From Clitoria ternatea (taxonomy: Eukaryota; Streptophyta; Magnoliopsida; Fabales; Fabaceae), in contig CM075674.1 in the NCBI GenBank assembly GCA_037962975.1, forward strand, positions 91,652,501 through 91,716,500: a stretch of 64,000 nucleotides of DNA, given 5' to 3'. Shown piece by piece: positions 12,288 through 23,594 of the stretch. Positions within the stretch are counted from its first letter, which is position 1. Each line of letters starts with the position of its first letter. A model generated the notes under the pieces. It did no database searches. It was not told where the DNA came from and saw nothing but the letters and a program-made list of their open reading frames with translations. The translations under genes were made by a program, and so were the position numbers.

Positions 12288-13163
12288 TTAGAGAGGGAGA
12301 GAGAGGGGTATGGGCACCTGTCCTTGATGGCCAGAAGTGGGTAAGGGGCGTATGGTTGCAGAGTCAACTTCACCAGTAGGCAGAGGAACTGCAGGGTTGC
12401 TGTTAATGAATGGCATGCCGCCACCACCACCTTTGTCTGGTACCAATGGAACCGTCACTGGTGAACTTGCTTCTGGTGCTGGACCTGGTGAAACCGCTTG
12501 GTGAGGACGAAAAGGCCATGGAAATGAAGGCGAAGATGGTACGTCTCCACCAGAAGAAGGAGCTGGTGTTGCCATTGGAGGGTGTTCTGGAGCCATTGTT
12601 GAACCTGAACCTTGTGGTCTTGAAGTAACCTTTATGGCTAGCTTTTGAGAATCCTGGCATGCTTTGTTTGAGCCGTTTTGGAAGGAGAAGTAGAAGAAAC
12701 CAAGGCGAGATGGATGCCACTGAGAACATCAATAAGAAGAAGAAATTGGAATCTTTTCACCTGTTTCTAAAGGACCCAGATGAAGAATTGTGAGATTTTA
12801 ATGGCCTTACCGTGTAGGAGGAAATGGTGGGGTTGGTGAGACGAGTTGCTTGAGTGAAATTGCAGAGCTTGAAGGCTTCTTGGTTCTTGAAAATGTAGAG
12901 GTTGTAGTGTTGCTTGTGCTTGAAAACTGAGACAGAGGAGAAACAGAGTAATGTAAGCTAATGTCAAACTCAAACATAGATAATGAAGATTCTAATTTCT
13001 TTTGTTTTAATGTTATTGAGTGTTGGTACTTACTGATGGAATCACCAATGGAAACAGAGGGGTTCTTCCACTCTGAAGATCCATCCACTAGAATTGTGGT
13101 GGAATGTGAAAGCTTCAACAGTGAAAGTAGGAGGAGAAAGAGAGAGAAAATGGGAAAGGACAT
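12288..13163 (-). CDS. Phytocyanin / early nodulin-like protein (cupredoxin fold), three exons
   Basis: Phytocyanins are secreted, often wall- or membrane-attached plant proteins related to blue copper proteins. Exons on the minus strand are 13163-13034, 12926-12811 and 12719-12288, joined by GTAAGT..CAG and GTAAGG..CAG introns, giving 225 residues. Residues 1-21 are a signal peptide (FSLFLLLLSLLKLSHS). The plastocyanin-like domain follows: EWKNPSVSIGDSIIFKH, then LYIFKNQEAFKLCNF, then the WHPSRLGFFYFSF block and ACQDSQKLAIKV. The His that normally precedes the last Cys is Ala here, so type-1 copper binding is unlikely, as in early-nodulin-like members. The tail is rich in Pro, Ser and Gly (arabinogalactan-like). 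The usual C-terminal GPI hydrophobic segment is not seen; the frame stops at 12288, so a further exon is possible. Confidence 0.85.
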
Positions 13164-15614
13164 TGTAATGAATGAAGTTGGTGTTTTTTTTTTTTGGAGG
13201 AAAATTGCAGGGAGAAGGGTGAATTAGAGAAGGGTTTGTGGCTTTTGTTTTGTGTTATAGTAGTACTATTTATCTTCTGGGCCAGCTCTTTGGGGGCAAT
13301 TATGGAATAACAAAAGAAAAAAGGATTTTGAAAACTGTGTTGGGTGTGGGGAAGAGAGAGTGAGATAGTGGGGAAGGAGACTGTTAAATTGTCAGGAGTG
13401 TTTGGCTTTTTGATAAGGAAGAGTTTGAATGGGTGCCAGACATGGATGTTGGGGATGGTGTGCTTATATTATTATTTTACACAGCAAAAGGTTGTATCAT
13501 TTTGTTTCTGAAAAATCCATCCTCAAAATTATAACCGAAAGGGTTGAAAATATATGGAGGAACACAATCTCAAGCAAAATTTTGGGGCTCTGAAGTATGA
13601 TGATGGTGATTATAATTCTAAAATGATTAGTGCTGTGATTATAACCTGCAGTCAATGTGCTGAATGCTGATTTCAATTTTTAAATTCAACAAAATATTTC
13701 TTCTTGGGTTGTGAGAAATTAAATAAAAATGTCTTTCCCCTTTACCCCATTTATTTTGAATAAAGTTTAGCCCCTTACTTTGTACAATGCAACGTTGCTC
13801 ATACTTTGATGCATAGGGGAATCAATTTTTCAAGGTATCTGTTTTTTACCCTGCTTGTAAGCTAATAAATGTCATTCACTATACCTTGAAGACATTTTTA
13901 TTCTATACATTAAGCCTTTTTTTGGTTTAATTCTTGAATAGGTTACTGCAATCTCTTTTTTAGGGGAACGGAGAATCATGTGAAATTGTCGGCATGCCTC
14001 CTTTGTACTATATTAAGCTTCCAATTACGGATATTATGAAGGGTCACTGGTCAGTGGATATAATTCTTCTCTTGTGTTTCTTTCTTATATTCACAATACT
14101 TTTGTCCATACATGTGATATTAATTCAATGAAATGACTAATGGCCAAAGGAAACCTACATGCAAGTTAAGTAAAAGAATAAAGTGTCAATATACAATACA
14201 ATAAATCTATTTGAGGAGTAGTACATAGGTCTCGCAAAGTAACATACTTTTCATTCTCCATTCAGTCTTACAGTCTTACTCTGATTACTTTATGATTGAC
14301 TTTATTTTTCCTTTTTTGTATATAAATAAATATTTTTGGGGGCGAGAATACTTAAAATATGACCTTTTTTGAACTCTTTGTCAGCATATTTGATCTATCA
14401 TGATCTAAATTTCTATTTCTTCCTATAAATGATCTTCACTTCAATCTATGACGTTTAAACATTTAACGGACTGCATCTATTAATGGAGCTGACAAGTAGA
14501 AAATAGATTATGCCTATCCATACACTTAGTATTCAGTATCTTACAAATCTTAGGAAAATAACCTTGCTGCAATTTTAAATATAGCATGACATGATTTTGT
14601 TTTGGGTGAATTTGAATAAAAACATTGAGCCACACATGATCCATTGACAGGTGTCCCTCATTTAACAGACTATCTTAACTCTTACTGAGAAAGCTCTGAA
14701 CTACAGATTCCTAATTAAATGTTAACCTTGATACATCATGGTGACCAGTGTTACTACAGTAGAATGGTACAATCCTAAGGAGGGACAGTTAAATATAGAG
14801 CTCGATGTCTTTCCACAAGGTAGCAGCTTTGCTCTCATTAGTTAATCTCAACATGTGGTCCAATTTACAGATAACGAAACCACAATGATAAAACCGACAA
14901 AGAGGGAGCATCATATTTCTTGTCTTTTGTCCATTTGATATTTTCTCCTCCCACCCACCCCATTTCTCAAGAACTCTCTCAATTCATGTAATCTACGGTT
15001 ATCTGAGAGAAGGAAAGAGGCATGTGGGAATAAAACAAAAATAAAACAACATTATAAATTAAAAATCAATAAATTATCCGCAATAAGAACATTGCTAGTT
15101 GGTATTTTTTCAATAAGCCAATGTTGAATATGGAGTTTGTCAAAAAAAGAGCATCACTTAAGACATATAAATACCAAGACTAAAACGCACTGACAACTGG
15201 CATAAGCAATTTCTATATACCTTTTTATCCAAATAAACATCTGTCTAAGCCATGATTACGTTATATATACTCGTCTACAAATCCCCCTTTACCCTATATA
15301 CTAGTACACATTGGGGAGAAACCAGGATGTCTTCTAATTCGTATCTAAACTACATGGTCTAGCTCCATACTTCTGCTTTTATCTCCTAAGAATAATGCTG
15401 CTTCTTAAGTAATGAGGAATTTTCCTTCGCAACCCAGGTTCCAATTCCTTCTATCTCTTCATACCATTAACCAGCATTGCCTTTGAGACTAACAGGTCCA
15501 CTGAGAACTTTGCTAAGAGATCATGTGATTAATGTTGGCTTCTGTTTTTATTTCCCCCACCACTGAGATGTGGTTCATCTTCAGTTCCCATGCTGCACTG
15601 TTAGGAAATTTGAT
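13164..15614. other. Phytocyanin upstream region and bZIP 3' flank, no gene seen
   Basis: The first few hundred bases are the presumed phytocyanin promoter (minus strand), with a TATA-like GATAAATAG near 13266-13274. The rest shows no coding frame I believe. The last part holds the 3' UTR of the bZIP gene. Confidence 0.5.
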
Positions 15615-17876
15615 CTACCATTGCCAAGAGTTTGTACGGTGTAAACGTGTTGGCCTTTGCTTTTCCTCAATAGGGATTATTTTTTCCATTAGCTTCACAA
15701 AAAATACCCACGTCAGTTTTTAACTTTTTATCCCATACTTTCTATAGCCATCATCAACTCTATAGCTAGTAAGCTTTTATGAAACAAAACATCTGGTCAA
15801 ATTGGCAAACTAATTCTTTTGCATCTCTCTGAAAATGTTCAATATAAAGGAGCACATGCCTATCTTTTGATATCTTATATCATATATAAGTGAACTTCAA
15901 GAATAAAGAATCCACAAAGCATATTTGCGTTCATGATTAACCAGTCATGTTATAGCAAAAAATCTAGAAGAAATATTTACTGATAACCAATTCTGTCAGT
16001 GGCAAGTAGCAAGCAAACTTTAACCTTCAGCTATAGTATCAGCTATCAACAGGGAAAGAATTTCTTCAAAGCAATATGCAAATTATTGTCATAAATATTT
16101 TTTACCACAAGGTCCGGCACAAACTAACTTTAGAGCAAAGCAGTACCTGCTTGTACCTCTCCTTTTTCCTCTCAGCCTGCACAAGAATATGTTTGGTAAG
16201 ATGAGGGGGGCAACTCCATAATAAACTTAAAGCTGGAAGGGTAAAAGAGCAGCAAGAAATGCGGCAGACAAAAGTTGAACCAGAGATAGTTGATTACATA
16301 CTACAATCAACCCCTCAAATCCCCTGTTTGGGAACATCAATTTAAAAAAATGGGTAGCTCGCAACCCAAAATGATGAAGCAACATTCCAAATTTAAACAT
16401 GCTAGCAATGAAAACAAGAATGGGGCATGTGTTGAGAGGATAAAAATAGGAAGTTCGTCCCTCAAACAGATATAGTGGCGGATTTAGAGACTGAATCACC
16501 AATAGTCACCATTTCTGCTTATAAACACCAGTGAAGTTAGCTCACTTATTACAATTATCAGTATGCAAAATATCAAGACACTTGTCTTGTTACCCCGGAA
16601 ACATAACAAGACACTAAACACAAGAAAATAATGGGGCTACAATTGGATGCAAAATTGAAAAACCATTAAGGAAATATATCAACGGCCTTTAAAGAAATTA
16701 AGGGCACAACCACTCAGACATTTTGTCTGAATGATCTAATCTGCCCAACTAGAAATTAAGATGGATTCAGAAACCTTCACTATTACCACATGCCCACAAC
16801 AAAGACAAGTTGCAACAGAGCAAGAATAACTGTGAATAATACTGTTAACTCATTTATGATGAGAGCAAGAATTCATTTCCAAATGATCACGGATTGAAGC
16901 CTGTGCAGACTAATGAAATTATTTCCGGTAACAAGCCAAAAAAGCACATCAACGACCAGCTAAATAGAACAGTGAAAAGTTTCCAAGACCAAGACACAAA
17001 CACACGAAAAAAGAAAAACCAGCACAGCAAACAACAGTTCCAACTTCACCACAAAAACAAAAACTGTTGTCTCCTGTGAAGATTACAAAATAAAGAACAA
17101 ACGAAATTGCCAAGTTGCATCGAATATGAAAGTATCCGTGAGGCAAAAACTTAAAGCACATGATGAATCAGAATCACCTTTTCCTTCAAGAGCTTGTCAT
17201 TTTCCTCCTCGAGTTTCACCGCCAAGGACTCCAATTCAACTTGATAAGCCTGAAATTCAAACCAACACAAAACGTCAAACACACACAAAATACAAAATTT
17301 AAAATTTAAAATGAAAATTCCGAAATTGGGGAAAAAAAGCATGGATACCTGTTTGCGTTCCCTGGACCTAGCTGCAGATTCTCTGTTCTTAATCATTCTC
17401 CTTTGTCTCTGTTGGGCAGCCTTATCCAACTGTTCCATAACAGGACGCCCTCTCTTCCCTCTTCCACCACCTTCAACAACTTCAACCCCGTTTCCGAACC
17501 CTACAACGGAACCTTCCACGCTCTCCAAACCCTGAAACGGAGTCGTGGGAAGGGGATCGAAGGAGAACCCGCCGCTGAGGGTCTCGGTGAGGGGCAACGG
17601 CATCTTGATTTCGCCGTCGTTGTCGTCTTCTTCGTCGACGGCGCCGGCTTCGGCCTTGGCCAGGAAGTCCTCGAGGGTCATCATGTCGTCGGGGAGCTCC
17701 TCCTTGCACTCGCGGCGGTCGCCGGCGACGATCTCCCGCCAGACGTCGTCGACGGTTTTGGTGGAGGCGGTGGGCATGAAGTTGTTGGTGGCGGTGAATT
17801 GAGGGTTAGGAGAGGGAGAAGAGGGTGTGTCGGATTTTCGGGAATTGGAAGATGGCATCAGCTTCGACGACGCCAT
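15615..17876 (-). CDS. GBF4-like: Group A bZIP transcription factor, GBF4-like, four exons
   Basis: Group A bZIPs (ABI5/ABF/GBF4 class) bind ACGT-core elements such as ABRE and G-box in the nucleus. Exons on the minus strand are 17876-17349, 17249-17178, 16176-16147 (a 30-nt microexon) and 15692-15615, giving 235 residues. Residues 1-12 (MASSKLMPSSNS) match the GBF4 type. A conserved group A motif with TVDDVWREIVAG (about 41-52) and MMTLEDFLAKAE (about 65-76) follows. The basic region has the invariant N-x7-R pattern (MIKNRESAARSRERKQ, ending at 176). The leucine zipper begins AYQVELESLAVKLEEEN and runs through the microexon (AERKKERYKQ). The last exon starts LMEKIIPI and ends SWQW. All junctions are GT..AG and keep phase 0. 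The first exon is GC-rich compared with its surroundings. Abscisic-acid or stress regulation is inferred from the family only. Confidence 0.92.
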
Positions 17877-18087
17877 GATTGAGTGATTGAAGGTTTCTCT
17901 CTCTTGTTATGTGTTGTTTCTCTCTCCTAGGGTTCTGTGAATTGGGAAGTGAAGAAGAACAAGTTAGAGTGGAAGCTGCAGGGTGGTGACTCCCAATGCC
18001 CAATGCCTTGTTGCCGGTTGTTTTCTCTTCTTTGGCTTTTTCTTCCAACCCCAATATTATAGAATTTTATTTTTTAAGATAAGAAAT
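17877..18087 (-). promoter_or_regulatory. bZIP 5' leader and proximal promoter
   Basis: On the minus strand this stretch runs into the bZIP start codon. A TATA-like CTATAATA (minus strand) lies near 18054-18061, about 180 bases upstream of the ATG. A CT/GA-rich leader lies at 17890-17935. No further sites can be supported. Confidence 0.3.
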
Positions 18088-18316
18088 TTAAAAACGGCAA
18101 CTTTTTTACTAAACACAAATATATTTATTCCACTGGTATTTTTATTTTTACAGCTGATAATTAAGAAATTGTTTAAAAAAGTAAAAATATTTTTTATTAA
18201 AAATTATATAAAGATTAGTCAAAATAGGTGAATTTTAATAATCTTTTTAATGAAAAATTTTCATTTTATCTTTTTTTTAACTAATAATCTTAAAAATCAT
18301 AAAAGCATTCGTTATT
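18088..18316. repeat. Direct repeat, copy 1
   Basis: About 230 bp, AT-rich, beginning AAAAACGGCAACTTTTT, which recurs in the same orientation at 18757-18985 with scattered differences. The copies share phrases such as TATTTATTCCACTG and GCTGATAATTAAGAAATTG. The duplicated unit probably extends further right, where copy 1 is interrupted by the insertion at 18362-18644. Confidence 0.8.
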
Positions 18317-18361
18317 TTTTTTATCTATCAAAAGTTTATAATTTTTATGGGGTTATTAAGG

Positions 18362-18644
18362 TCGCGTTTAGTTATAGAAAATTATTTTAATTTTTTGGGA
18401 AAATTTTTTGTTTGTTTTTCAAAATTTTTATTTACTAGAATAGCTAGAAAAATTCTTTAAAAAAATTTCATTTTCCAGTTTTCTTGAAAAACTTCTTTAA
18501 AGACTTTTAGAAAAATAGAAAACCTGGTTTTTAATTTTCTATAAGTTCTTTTTGAATATTTTGTAAATAAACATATTTTCTATTTTTCAACTTTTTTAAA
18601 AATAACTTTCAATTTTTCTTAAAAGACGTGTGAACTAAACACGA
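18362..18644. mobile_element. MITE-like insertion in direct-repeat copy 1
   Basis: The ends are inverted: TCGCGTTTAGTT on the left and, on the opposite strand from the right, TCGTGTTTAGTT (11 of 12). The 283-bp interior is T/A-rich and non-coding. Aligning the two direct-repeat copies places this segment as extra sequence between ATTAAG and CATTAAC, which supports insertion. A clean target-site duplication is not visible. Confidence 0.55.
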
Positions 18645-18756
18645 ATAATTTTCCATTAACATTTTCTTAAAAAAGATATATATAGAAAAATTACTTTTTC
18701 CTTTTGAGCATTCATGTGTATAAATTCAACATCTAAAGTCATTAAAATAGGAATAT

Positions 18757-18985
18757 AAAAACGGTAACTTTTTATTAAAAACAAATATATTTATTCCACT
18801 GATATTTTTTATTTTTACTGCTGATAATTAAGAAATTGTTTTAAAAAGTAAAAAAAATTATGAAAAATTATATGAAAATTAGTCAAAAATAGGTGAATTT
18901 TAATAATCTTTTAAAATAAAGACTTTTCATTTTATCTTTTTTAACTAATAACCTTAAAGCATTCGTTAGCATTTTTATTATTTTA
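18757..18985. repeat. Direct repeat, copy 2
   Basis: Second copy of the repeat at 18088-18316, uninterrupted. It continues to about 19070 with sequence (GGGGTCACTAAG..CATTAACATTTTT) that in copy 1 flanks the MITE-like insertion. Confidence 0.8.
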
Positions 18986-19112
18986 TGATGCGATTATCAT
19001 ATCAGAAGTTTATAATTTTTAGTAGTTTATATTCAATTTTCATTATGGGGTCACTAAGTCATTAACATTTTTAAAAAAAATATAGCAAATAATACTCACA
19101 CAGGGTAGTGGA

Positions 19113-19153
19113 TGTTAGAGTGACCGGAGTACACCAAATTCTCAAACATTAGG
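19113..19153. mobile_element. Left remnant of an old LTR split by the Tat-type element
   Basis: This sequence continues across the Tat-type element into 35149. The TTAGG at 19149-19153 is repeated at 35144-35148. A possible LTR start (TGTTAG) is at 19113, but no matching duplication could be found, so the left boundary is uncertain. Confidence 0.4.
19149..19153. repeat. Target-site duplication TTAGG, left copy
   Basis: Identical to 35144-35148; together they bound the gag-only Tat-type element. Confidence 0.85.
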
Positions 19154-19986
19154 TGATCCGGTCTGGATACCGGCCCCAAGGTTATCCGGTTTGGATACCG
19201 GTCCTAAGACTAAGAGATCATTATTTTAGCTGGCCTAGAAGTTCAATCGGTATCACGGGACAATGATCCAGTCGGCAAAAATATTAGCCGTCCTAGAGAT
19301 CAACCGGTATCACAGAATACCGACCCGGTCTGCAACTATACGATGCAAGTCTCTCCTACACCGGTCGGTATCCGCTCTGATTCATCCGACACCTCTATCT
19401 GATTGCCACAGTGTCATAACGAGAAAGATACTCTGCACAGCGGAATACGTCTCTTTCGTTCACTGAAAGGAGTAAGTACAATTGTAAGCGTAATTTACGG
19501 AAAAGGTGACTATCCTCCATCCCTGTGTCAGCCACGAACACTGCTAATTGTCCTACCCCCTGGCATACTCTGAATACTGGGCCATTCTGATTGACATTTT
19601 ACACACGGCATCAGAACCTATGGGCCCACTTACACCCAACAATTCATCTTCCACGCTCAACTATAAATAACATGTTCCAATACACATGCAAGGTTACATT
19701 GTCCTTACTCTCATTCTCACTATTATACAGCTTGAGTATTAACTGAGTTCATTTACACTCTTCTAACTTGAGCGTCGAAGAATCTTCGCAGGTGACGCCA
19801 CCTGTCGCCCACGCCAACGCGTGAGGTCAGTGTGAAGGATCTCCAGGACAACGAGACCGTTTCTCTCACCGAGAGGTCGGATTATAGAGACCGGATACAC
19901 ACAGAACCAGTCTCCAACCTCATTCAATCCTTAACTCTTGTGGCTGGACCGACGGCGGATCCTAGACCCCGGTCGGGACCAGATCA
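19154..19986 (+). repeat. 5' LTR of the gag-only Tat-type element
   Basis: 833 bp, TG..CA type ends, rich in ACCGG/CCGGT phrases. It pairs with 34310-35143. In the first 150 or so bases I count about seven differences between the two LTRs. A TATA-like CTATAAATA lies near 19662-19670. Confidence 0.9.
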
Positions 19987-19987
19987 T

Positions 19988-20005
19988 TGGCACGCCCAGT
20001 GGGAC
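19988..20005 (+). other. Primer-binding site of the gag-only Tat-type element
   Basis: TGGCACGCCCAGTGGGAC begins two bases after the end of the 5' LTR. The TGG start is as expected for pairing with a tRNA CCA end. I could not assign the tRNA. Confidence 0.65.
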
Positions 20006-20049
20006 TCGGTAGAGTTATTCCCACTTTCTGCAGAAGTTAGTAGTCAACC

Positions 20050-20519
20050 ATGGAAGATGATGGACGCGATTGTGTGGATGGTCATGTGGAAGACGTGACC
20101 CGTCAACAAGCTGATAGGAGATTTATTTTCGAATCACCAGCAACCCACTCAAGGAGAATGGTACCAGTGGCAACCCCTGACCCTCGAGATGAAGTTATAA
20201 GGCAGCTCAGGGAAGAGTTGATGGAGTTGCGAAGGGAGAAAGGAGGAACTGGGGACAGAATAATGTCTCAGGCGGAGGATACTCGCCATACATCTGCGAG
20301 AGAGAAGTCCACAACTCTCCAGTATTCTAAGATCCCTACTTACGAGGATAAGGAGCATACTCAAGATTCTGGGGACAGAATCAGGGCAAGAAGGAAGGAG
20401 CAGGTAGTGATGACTTCCGGGGCATACCGACTCAATGTCCCTTTCTCAAGGAGGCTCATGAGTATACTCATCCCCAAACACCTGCAAACAACCCAACCAC
20501 TTTCAATCGGAAAGTATAA
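20050..20519 (+). pseudogene. gag: gag of the Tat-type element, N-terminal part (interrupted)
   Basis: The frame starts at the ATG at 20050 (MEDDGRDCVDG) and is open up to the nested insertion at 20520. It ends in IPKHLQTTQPLSIGKYN, which matches the gag of the minus-strand Tat element at 63871-63811. A predicted coiled segment (EVIRQLREELMELRREK) lies at about residues 48-64. The rest of gag resumes at 31295. Gag forms the virus-like particle. The break is the nested chromovirus, so no full-length Gag can be made from this copy. Confidence 0.85.
20515..20519. repeat. Target-site duplication TATAA, left copy
   Basis: Repeated at 31290-31294 on the other side of the nested chromovirus. Confidence 0.9.
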
Positions 20520-23500
20520 TGTGACATCCTAGGTCCTTTTACATTTATTTTTATTTGTTCAAGTAAATTTTTCAATAAATTTTTTGCGATCAATAATAAT
20601 TAATTAAACTCCGATTCAAAATAATATTTATGTTTCACTAATCAGGTTCAAAATAATAAACAACCTTAACTAAATCAATTAATTAAAATGAGAAAAGAAA
20701 TTTGTTTAAATGGGATCAAAGGAAGAAAAATGGAATCAGGGGCATCTCGCTTGAGCGAGGCCCCAACTCGTTTAAGCGAGATCATGAATCTTCGCTTGAG
20801 CGAAGTGCCCACTCGCTTGAGCGAGGTTTATATTCTATGCTTTGGCGAGCTACACTCACGCTTGAGCGAAAACATCTATACACATTAGGCCTTAGTTCGC
20901 TTGAGCGAGATTGCCTCGCTTGAGCGAATTAACTCCAGTAACCTTACTAACACGACTCGCTTTAACGAATTATTCTCGCTTGGGCGAGGTTTCTCCAGTA
21001 GCTAGTTCCATCTTTATTCGCTTGAGCGAGTATATCTCGCTTGAGCGAATACACTCCAGAATCTAATCCTATGGCCTCGCTTGAGCGGGACTCGATCCGC
21101 TTGAGCTAAAAACATCCAGTAGCTCCCCCTGATACCTTAAACACCTCTCGCTTGAGCGGGAGTTCCTCTCGCTTGAGTGAGATCAACACATTGGCCATTC
21201 CCTCTGTCCATCGCTCAAGCGAAGTTAGAACCGCTTGAGCGCAAAACCTCCAGAAACCACATTCTCCTAATACTTACCTATCTCGCTTGAGCTAAATCAT
21301 ACCCGCTCGAGCGAGATTTGACCAGAGAACATATCACTGATACAAAGCCCTCTCGCTTGAGCGAGAATTCATCTCACTTGAGCGAGTTATGCAGTACATG
21401 TGAAAAACTTAGGATTTTCATACCAACCCACAAATTTAAACACTTGCATGCATTCTTTTAGCCTAGTTCATCCATTTCCATACAATCAAATATGCACATG
21501 AGATTGATTTTGACTAAACATGCCCCTCAATCATGTTTCTAATTCACCAACTACATCATTGATAAATTCATCATTTATTTGGCACATCATCTAATTTCTA
21601 ACAGCGCATATTTATGACTTTCATCTTTCACTCTTCGCATATACAAACAAGACCTGGCCATAATAATGCTATTGACTCTATGCCATTATACATCCAATTC
21701 AAGGAAATTAGCATAACCATCAACACTTCATTATTTCATCATCATTAATTTATATCCTTATTAAATAACATTCAAATCTTACTCATTATCCCTCACATTC
21801 ATGGCCATGGTGATATTACCCCAAATTAACTCAACACACACAAACAACATCTAGATTTAACATACATAGGTCACACACACATTACACACATAGTTCATTT
21901 CATAATTCCCTTAGCTCCTTGGCATCAATTCTCCTCTTGACGCATCTCTGGGGCTTCCACCTCTTCTCTGTCACTGGTTACTAAATTAGAGAAACAACAG
22001 CAAGGGTGAGTGTTTGGTATCATAATTAATATAGAATGACAATTTAATAACAAGTTACATATTTGCTAATTCTGGTTTATGCCATTATTCTTACCTCTTG
22101 TCCTCATCTTCTACTTATCAATCATGGATTCAATTCCAATTCTTTTTCCCCAACTTACCAATCACAATCAACAATTACCATAAAACACATTCATATCATT
22201 ACACAATGTTAACAATACATCGAATAACACAACTGACTCTTGTATTAATTCGACGCCTAGTATCCGGATACTAAAAGGATCGGCCTTCAGTTGGGGGTCC
22301 TACTTGACACCCCGTGAACCCTGCTTGGTCCACCGAGTCCTACTTGACTCTCCACCTCAACCACTGGGTCCTACTTGACCACTAGGTAGCTCAACTGGGC
22401 ATAAACACCACGGGAGCCAGAAACGAGGGGCTGCACATACCGTCGGCCGTCCTACACCATATAACCGCACATGTATATTCATATTTCACATATCATAGTG
22501 CAAGTGGCCAGCAACAAAACGCATACTCATCAATTGGGTGACCTACTTGTCAAGCCCATCATCACAATGCCACTATACTCATCAACTCATCACCATTCAA
22601 TTCACATTGTGCTCATAATCATCACAAATCATACACAATTTACATTCATACACATACAATTATCATTTCTTGTAAATTCTTGTTAGTTCCATATTTAATT
22701 CACTTACTCAATTCAATTACATATACCTATCCTAATTAATTATAACCCGAACACCCCCCTTACCTTGATTCCGAGCTTCGACGACTCGTTCTTGATGAGA
22801 TTAGCGTTCTCTCGACACTATGTCCAATGTTCCACGTCCGAAATCAACACCCACTTCACCGCTCGATCCTCCGACGACTGTTTCGTTACCTACGGAGGTC
22901 GAAACGCAAAGCCCGTCAATGTTAAACCACTCTCATTACTCTAAAAGCCATTTTCAAGCTTCTACACACTAGAGGAATAGGAAACGAAAGCTCACTCCTC
23001 CATGCACGACCATTTGGTTTAACGGAGAAAACGAAAGAGATGCGAAAACTTAATTTAAAGGACTCATTGGACTCACCTCGAAGCTACGGTCTCAAAAATG
23101 TAGTTATCTCGAAGTTTCAGCGCGAAATGATCTTCCTCTTGGAGCATGCAACTACGGCAATGGTGAGGAGAAAGAAGAAGATGTGCACGCTCGTGAAAGT
23201 GAGGAAAAAGGAGAAGTGAAATTAAGATTTTAATACCCAAGGGCAATTTGGTCATTTCCTATTTCAATTACATTTTCTTTTAAAAGTTTTAATTAAAACT
23301 TTTTACTTTTACCTTTCACCCCTCACCTTTTACCCCATTGTAACTTCAAATTTTTACCTTCTTTTAATTATTCATCATTTAACCTTTTATAATTAATCAA
23401 TTAAATAAATTTATTTATTTCCATAACATTTAATTATTTGTAATTACATCTTTAATAATAATAATTCCCAAAGTCTTAATAAATCCGGTTGGGCAATTAT

Positions 23501-23549
23501 TAATATTTTTCGCCAATTAAACTTTTCTAAAAATATTAGGGATGTTACA
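20520..23549 (-). repeat. 3' LTR of the nested chromovirus
   Basis: 3030 bp. On the + strand it starts TGTGACATCC and ends GGATGTTACA, which are inverted versions of each other. It contains the CTCGCTTGAGCGAG array. Short frames at 22471-22686 and 23073-23255 recur in the other LTR and are not believed to be genes. Confidence 0.93.
20745..21388. repeat. Array of CTCGCT-TG-AGCGAG inverted repeats (3' LTR copy)
   Basis: The decamer CGCTTGAGCG occurs about twelve times exactly, and about ten more times with one or two changes. Each copy is a small inverted repeat: arms of 5-7 bp around a TG centre. Copies come mostly in pairs about 8-12 bp apart, the pairs repeating every 60-70 bp, often followed by CTCCAGTA or similar. 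Confidence 0.95.
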
Positions 23550-23561
23550 TCCACCTCCCCT
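23550..23561 (-). other. Polypurine tract of the nested chromovirus
   Basis: On the minus strand AGGGGAGGTGGA abuts the 3' LTR start (TGTAACATCC). This is the expected primer for plus-strand DNA synthesis. Confidence 0.85.
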
Positions 23562-23594
23562 AAAAAGGGATTTCGTCCCCGAAATCAACGTACC

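Noticed and set aside
17403..17882. A 159-codon + strand frame and others opposite the first bZIP exon
   Set aside because: Antisense shadows of the GC-rich bZIP exon, which has conserved motifs and splice sites.
20688..20923. Overlapping small frames rich in RLSE/SLER repeats (again at 28427-28744)
   Set aside because: They are translations of the CGCTTGAGCG array in the two LTRs and occur in two frames at once.
20745..21388. Regularly spaced short repeats that could suggest a CRISPR array
   Set aside because: The window is a plant nuclear genome, repeats come in pairs with variable spacers that are themselves repeated, and the array lies inside an LTR in two copies.
22471..22686. Small frames repeated at 30210-30425, and 23073-23255 repeated at 30812-30994
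   Set aside because: Located in both LTRs of the chromovirus, with no domain; conservation is explained by LTR identity.
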